Source of the DNA: JBBKWJ01 sp037968895
GTDB taxonomy: Bacteria; Actinomycetota; Acidimicrobiia; Acidimicrobiales; SZUA-35
Direction of reading: 5' to 3'
DNA length: 16,515 nucleotides
Assembly (NCBI GenBank): GCA_037968895.1
Contig: JBBKWJ010000217.1
Span: forward strand, 1-16,515
Shown: positions 13,716-16,515 of the stretch, piece after piece
Layout of the letters: the number at the start of each line of letters is the position of its first letter
Position numbering within the stretch: the first letter of the stretch is position 1
Notes under the pieces: generated by a model
What the model was told of the DNA's origin: nothing
What the model saw: only the letters and a program-made list of their open reading frames with translations
Database searches by the model: none
Made by a program: the position numbers and the translations under genes

Positions 13716-13733
13716 TTCAATCATCAAGTTGAG
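13716..13733. promoter_or_regulatory. ArsR-type operator, copy 2
   Basis: TTCAATCATCAAGTTGAG, identical to copy 1 at 14 of 18 positions and, with the preceding GTA, a 45-bp-spaced direct repeat of it. It sits just below the -10, over the likely start of transcription. Confidence 0.55.
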
Positions 13734-13746
13734 TACGGGGGATCGT

Positions 13747-14121
13747 ATGGGGTTGCCAGCCGAAGACGGGTTGTCGAGCGTGTTTGCCGCGTTGGCCGAC
13801 CCGACCAGACGTGACATGATCGCCCGGCTGACCAAAGCCGACGCCACCGTAAATGAACTCGCTGAGCCGTACGACGTCAGTCTGCAGGCCGTTTCGAAGC
13901 ACCTCAAAGTGCTCGAAGACGCCGGGCTCGTCACCCGAACCCGCGACGCTCAACGGCGCCCGGCCCATCTCGAAGCGGAGGTCTTCGATCTCATGACCAA
14001 ATGGATCGAGCGTTACCGACGCCAGGCCGAGCAGCGTTTCCGCCGGCTCGACCAGGTCCTTGTCGAATTCGACGAAGACACCGACACCACCAAGACCAAG
14101 CGCGGGCGAGAAGCGTCATGA
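13747..14121 (+). CDS. ArsR-family winged-helix repressor
   Basis: 124 residues from ATG 13747; GGGGG lies 5 nt upstream, and the longer frame from 13486 runs through the promoter. LSSVFAALADPTRRDMIARL is the ArsR lead helix, followed by the HTH NELAEPYDVSLQAVSKHLKVLEDAGLV and a wing RTRDAQRRPAHLE. There is no cysteine in the protein, so classic thiolate metal sensing is excluded; it belongs with the metal-free ArsR proteins (SdpR-like) next to AHSA1 genes. The Lys/Arg/Asp/Thr-rich tail (from about residue 95) is disordered. It probably represses its own operon through the two operators upstream and overlaps the next gene by 4 bp (ATGA). Confidence 0.85.
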   Translation: MGLPAEDGLSSVFAALADPTRRDMIARLTKADATVNELAEPYDVSLQAVSKHLKVLEDAGLVTRTRDAQRRPAHLEAEVFDLMTKWIERYRRQAEQRFRRLDQVLVEFDEDTDTTKTKRGREAS

Positions 14122-14843
14122 CCGACGCCACTCCAACAGCCACAGAGTTCATCGGCCGACTCGAACTACTCCGTGCCGCCGCGTCAACCGCCGCCGCTGA
14201 TGGCGCGGCGCCGATGATTCCGTATCGCGAGGTGTTCGCACTCGCCAAGCAGTTTATCGACACGCCACCAGGCGAGATCGAACGCATCCTCGAAAGCGAC
14301 GATCACCAGACTCGAATCGGTGCGGTGTCGATCATGGACTTTCAGGCCAGACGACGGTCCACCTCTCCCGAGCGGCGACAAGCCCTATACGAGCTATACG
14401 TGCATCGCCACGACCGCATTAACAACTGGGACCTTGTCGACCGCTCGGCGCCATGGGTCGTCGGCGGCTACCTCGCCGACAAACCCCGCGACCAGCTCTA
14501 CGCATTCGCACGGTCGACCAGCCAATGGGAACGACGCACCGCGATCGTGGCGACCTATTTCTTCATTCGCAATGACGACCTCGACGACACCTTTGCGATT
14601 GCCGAGATCCTCATCGACGACACAGCCGATCTCGTGCACAAGGCCGTCGGCGGGTTCCTTCGCGAAGCAGGCAAGCACGACGTCGACCGGCTCAGCGCCT
14701 TTCTCGATCGCCATGCCGCCACCATGAATCGCACTGCGCTGCGCTACGCCATCAAACACTTCGATCCCGACGCCAGACAGCACTACCTCAAACGACGGGC
14801 CGCGAAACAGATCAATGACAACAACGAAGGATCAACATCATGA
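14118..14843 (+). CDS. AlkD-like HEAT-repeat DNA alkylation repair protein
   Basis: 241 residues, starting at the ATGA overlap. It has repeated helices of the AlkD/HEAT type, with NNWDLVDRSAPWVVG at about 102-116; W104 and D108 match W109 and D113 of Bacillus cereus AlkD, which excises positively charged alkylated bases. WERRTAIVATYFFI and DDLDDTFAIAEIL follow the family. At the third key position, W187 in AlkD (KAxGW.LRE), this protein reads KAVGGFLREAGK: G179 (GGG, 14652-14654) with F180 next. Activity may be altered or the aromatic role taken by F180. The N-terminus carries about 30 alanine-rich extra residues. It is the second gene of the ArsR operon, 4-bp overlapping both neighbours. Confidence 0.8.
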   Translation: MTDATPTATEFIGRLELLRAAASTAAADGAAPMIPYREVFALAKQFIDTPPGEIERILESDDHQTRIGAVSIMDFQARRRSTSPERRQALYELYVHRHDRINNWDLVDRSAPWVVGGYLADKPRDQLYAFARSTSQWERRTAIVATYFFIRNDDLDDTFAIAEILIDDTADLVHKAVGGFLREAGKHDVDRLSAFLDRHAATMNRTALRYAIKHFDPDARQHYLKRRAAKQINDNNEGSTS

Positions 14844-15352
14844 CCACCGCCACCCATCCCGACACTGCGATCGTCGCCGACGCAACCGTTCCGGCGATTC
14901 GCATCACGCGCGAGTTCAACGCTCCGGTCGAAAACGTGTTCCGGGCGCATACCGACGCCGAGCTGTACGCCCGCTGGATCGGTCCAAGCGAACTCTCTAC
15001 AACCATTGGTGAGTGGGACTGCCGCACCGGTGGCGCCTGGAGCTTCGTGTCGGCCGACGCAGATGGCAACGAGTACGGGTTCTACGGATCGTTCCACGAG
15101 GTCCGACTCAATGAACTGATCGTGCAGACGTTCACCTTCGCCGGCTTCCCCGACGCCGTCTCGCTTGAGCGTCTCATGCTCGAGGACCTCGGCGAACGAA
15201 GATGCCGCCTCACGGCGGTGTCTCTCGTCGACAGTTTCGAGGCCCGTGACGCCATGATTGCGAGCGGAATGGAATCGGGTGTTTGTGAGGGGTACGACAA
15301 ACTCGACGACCTTCTAGCCGGCCAGATCGAAAACGCAGGCGGCGAAAAGTGA
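14840..15352 (+). CDS. AHSA1/SRPBCC domain protein 1
   Basis: 170 residues. A START-like AHSA1 fold: VPAIRITREFNAPVENVFRAHTDAELYARWIGP, then GGAWSFVSADADGNEYGFYGSFHEVRLNELIVQTFTFAGFPDA, and C-terminal helix RDAMIASGMESGVCEGYDKLDDLLA, the typical closing helix. Such proteins have a hydrophobic cavity and are often found with metal-free ArsR repressors; the ligand is unknown. It starts by ATGA overlap with the AlkD-like gene and ends with GTGA overlap with the next. The name comes from eukaryotic Aha1 similarity only and does not imply an Hsp90 partner. Confidence 0.85.
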   Translation: MTTATHPDTAIVADATVPAIRITREFNAPVENVFRAHTDAELYARWIGPSELSTTIGEWDCRTGGAWSFVSADADGNEYGFYGSFHEVRLNELIVQTFTFAGFPDAVSLERLMLEDLGERRCRLTAVSLVDSFEARDAMIASGMESGVCEGYDKLDDLLAGQIENAGGEK

Positions 15353-15810
15353 CCGAGATCGTCCACGACACCATCCGCCTCGAACGAGACCTGCCTCATC
15401 CGCCACAGGCCGTGTTCGGCGCATACGCCGACCTCGACCAGCGCACGTCGTGGAGTGTGCCCTCCGACGACGAAGTCATCATCTACGAGTCGGCTGACTT
15501 CGCAATTGGTGGCACTGACCGTTTCATGTGCGGCGCCCGGGAGAATCCAAGCTTCATAGGTACCACCTACTACCACCACATCGATGAGAACGCGTTTGTG
15601 TTCACCGAGCACCTCGCCGACGACAGTGAAAACCTTCTCGCCGTCTCACTCGTCACGTGGCACGTGACCACCACACCGTCCGGCTGCCTCCTCGTTGTCA
15701 CCGACCAGGTCACTTCGACTGCTGGCCAAGGCCCCGTCGACGGCAGTCGAGACGGCTATAACGCCGTTTTGGACAACCTCGTCAAACATCTCAGCACCAA
15801 TTTGTCTTGA
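15349..15810 (+). CDS. AHSA1/SRPBCC domain protein 2
   Basis: 153 residues from a GTG at 15349 that overlaps the previous stop (GTGA); no other start fits. IVHDTIRLERDLPHPPQAVFGAYADLDQRTSWSVP, FAIGGTDRF, ENAFVFTEHL, SLVTWHVTTTPSGCLLVVTDQV and the closing helix GYNAVLDNLVKHL give a second AHSA1-type fold. It is diverged from the first copy, with shorter loops, so the two are paralogues in layout rather than a recent duplication. It closes the operon; a small hairpin follows. Confidence 0.8.
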   Translation: MTEIVHDTIRLERDLPHPPQAVFGAYADLDQRTSWSVPSDDEVIIYESADFAIGGTDRFMCGARENPSFIGTTYYHHIDENAFVFTEHLADDSENLLAVSLVTWHVTTTPSGCLLVVTDQVTSTAGQGPVDGSRDGYNAVLDNLVKHLSTNLS

Positions 15811-15826
15811 TCTCCTTCGCAGGAGA
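15811..15826 (+). terminator. Hairpin after the ArsR operon
   Basis: TCTCCT and AGGAGA form a perfect 6-bp stem with a TCGC loop directly after the stop of the second AHSA1 gene. There is no T-tract, so it is a weak terminator candidate. The right arm is also a Shine-Dalgarno-like string followed by ATG 15836, but that frame is not convincing. Confidence 0.35.
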
Positions 15827-15908
15827 CCTCCCAACATGTACGAGTGCTGCAAGATGCCAGCTTGCCGGCGCGGATATCTGGGGCGGGCACGAGCAGAACC
15901 AGGATGCG

Positions 15909-16493
15909 TTACCGGTCGCGTAGTCCTTTGCCGGCCAGGATTCGGGGCACGACCTTGTCGATCCGACGGTTTCTCGTATCGGCCTGCTTGGCGCCGGAGA
16001 TGTGGAGGTTGTACTCGCGTTGCCGACCGGGAGTGAGCTCGTTGAACGCCTCTGCTAGTTCGTCGTCGTTCGCTAGTCGTTCGCGCAGCTCCGACGCAAG
16101 CTCCTCGTCGGGTCGCGGCGGCAACTCCGTGCCAGAGCGGGCGTGGTGGATCGCTTCCTTCACGTACGTCTCGATCACACTGCCGAGCGATTCGACGTCA
16201 GCGGTCGAGGTGAACTTCATGCGCTTTGGGCCGTGCGTGTTTGGTCCTTGAGCATGAAGAACGTTTTCCGGGTCGTCGAGTAAGACACCCTGAAAGAACA
16301 TGAGCGCCAAGTGGTCGGAGAACTCCTGGAGGAGGACGACGTTGTTGTCGTCTTCTATGAAGTAGCAGGGCTTCCCCCACTTGATCGTCTCGCTGAGTCC
16401 GCACGACAGCAAGAGAGGGCGGATCGCGGCGATCTCGTCGGGCCACTGGTCGCTATCCGAGAGATAGGCGTCTACGTCTGCGTAGTCCTTCAT
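15909..16493 (-). CDS. YdeI/OmdA family protein with DUF1801 domain
   Basis: 194 residues from ATG 16493, set by AAGGAGG with 5 nt spacing; a GTG two codons upstream would sit on the ribosome site. The N-terminal part (about 1-115: IRPLLLSCGLSETIKWGKPCYF, NVVLLQEFSDHLALMFFQGVLL) is a DUF1801 fold. The C-terminal part (about 145-194: ELTPGRQREYNLHISGAKQADTRNRRIDKVVPRILAGKG) is the YdeI/bacteriocin-protection motif. The family was linked to antimicrobial peptide tolerance in Gram-positive bacteria, and such genes often accompany AHSA1 proteins; the biochemical role is unknown. It is convergent with the ArsR operon. Confidence 0.85.
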   Translation of the reverse strand: MKDYADVDAYLSDSDQWPDEIAAIRPLLLSCGLSETIKWGKPCYFIEDDNNVVLLQEFSDHLALMFFQGVLLDDPENVLHAQGPNTHGPKRMKFTSTADVESLGSVIETYVKEAIHHARSGTELPPRPDEELASELRERLANDDELAEAFNELTPGRQREYNLHISGAKQADTRNRRIDKVVPRILAGKGLRDR

Positions 16494-16515
16494 GGGCACC
16501 TCCTTGAGGTCCTGT

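Noticed and set aside
15836..16036. Plus-strand frame starting MYECCKMPACRRGYLG after an AGGAG
   Set aside because: It runs antisense through the 3' end of the YdeI gene and becomes Arg-rich; the AGGAG is the arm of a hairpin.
1..16515. CRISPR arrays, insertion sequences, att sites, tRNA or rRNA genes
   Set aside because: No regularly spaced repeats, transposase frames, terminal repeats or RNA gene signatures were found on either strand by reading.

Overview
The window looks like chromosomal DNA of a high-GC actinobacterium. Several genes resemble families I associate with Acidimicrobiia- or Mycobacterium-type genomes: a Rv2629-like eRF1-fold protein, an actinobacterial EfeU/FTR1, a DtxR/IdeR-like box, and promoters of the GGTTT-N15/16-GGGTA type. 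Genes are short and densely packed, with many 1-4 bp overlaps. I see no rRNA, tRNA, CRISPR array, insertion sequence or phage gene. Assignments come from reading the protein sequences, not from database searches.

Region 1 (1-5060) is a patchwork of small, probably stress- or envelope-related genes. It holds the N-terminal part of a multi-pass membrane protein (perhaps a sensor kinase) running off the left edge, a small membrane protein, a baeRF/Rv2629-like protein, a small coiled-coil protein, a YetF/DUF421 membrane protein, a truncated ECF sigma factor, a 51-residue membrane protein, a DUF1272 zinc-ribbon-like protein and a tandem ACT-domain protein. Three of these genes, plus the first gene of region 2, are preceded by boxes resembling SigB/SigF-type stress promoters.

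Region 2 (5061-10634) is the most interesting part. A conserved actinobacterial gene of unknown function leads into a tightly coupled set: an SbnA-like PLP enzyme, a large FAD/NAD(P)-binding protein and a Y4yA-type fold-III PLP decarboxylase. This enzyme set recalls diaminopropionate/siderophore chemistry. It runs tail-to-tail, with a 4-bp overlap, into an FTR1/EfeU-type iron permease gene whose start is preceded by a 19-bp DtxR/IdeR-like box. No siderophore synthetase or exporter is visible, so the product is unknown.

Region 3 (10780-13510) holds an EamA-type transporter, an NmrA/QorB-like NAD(P)-binding protein and, on the opposite strand, a classical short-chain dehydrogenase.

Region 4 (13668-15810) is a compact four-gene operon: a cysteine-free ArsR-type repressor, an AlkD-like HEAT-repeat glycosylase with an altered active-site position, and two AHSA1/SRPBCC proteins. 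Its promoter has a near-consensus -35/-10 pair overlapped by two copies of an inverted-repeat operator, which suggests autorepression. The right end holds a YdeI/DUF1801 protein on the minus strand.
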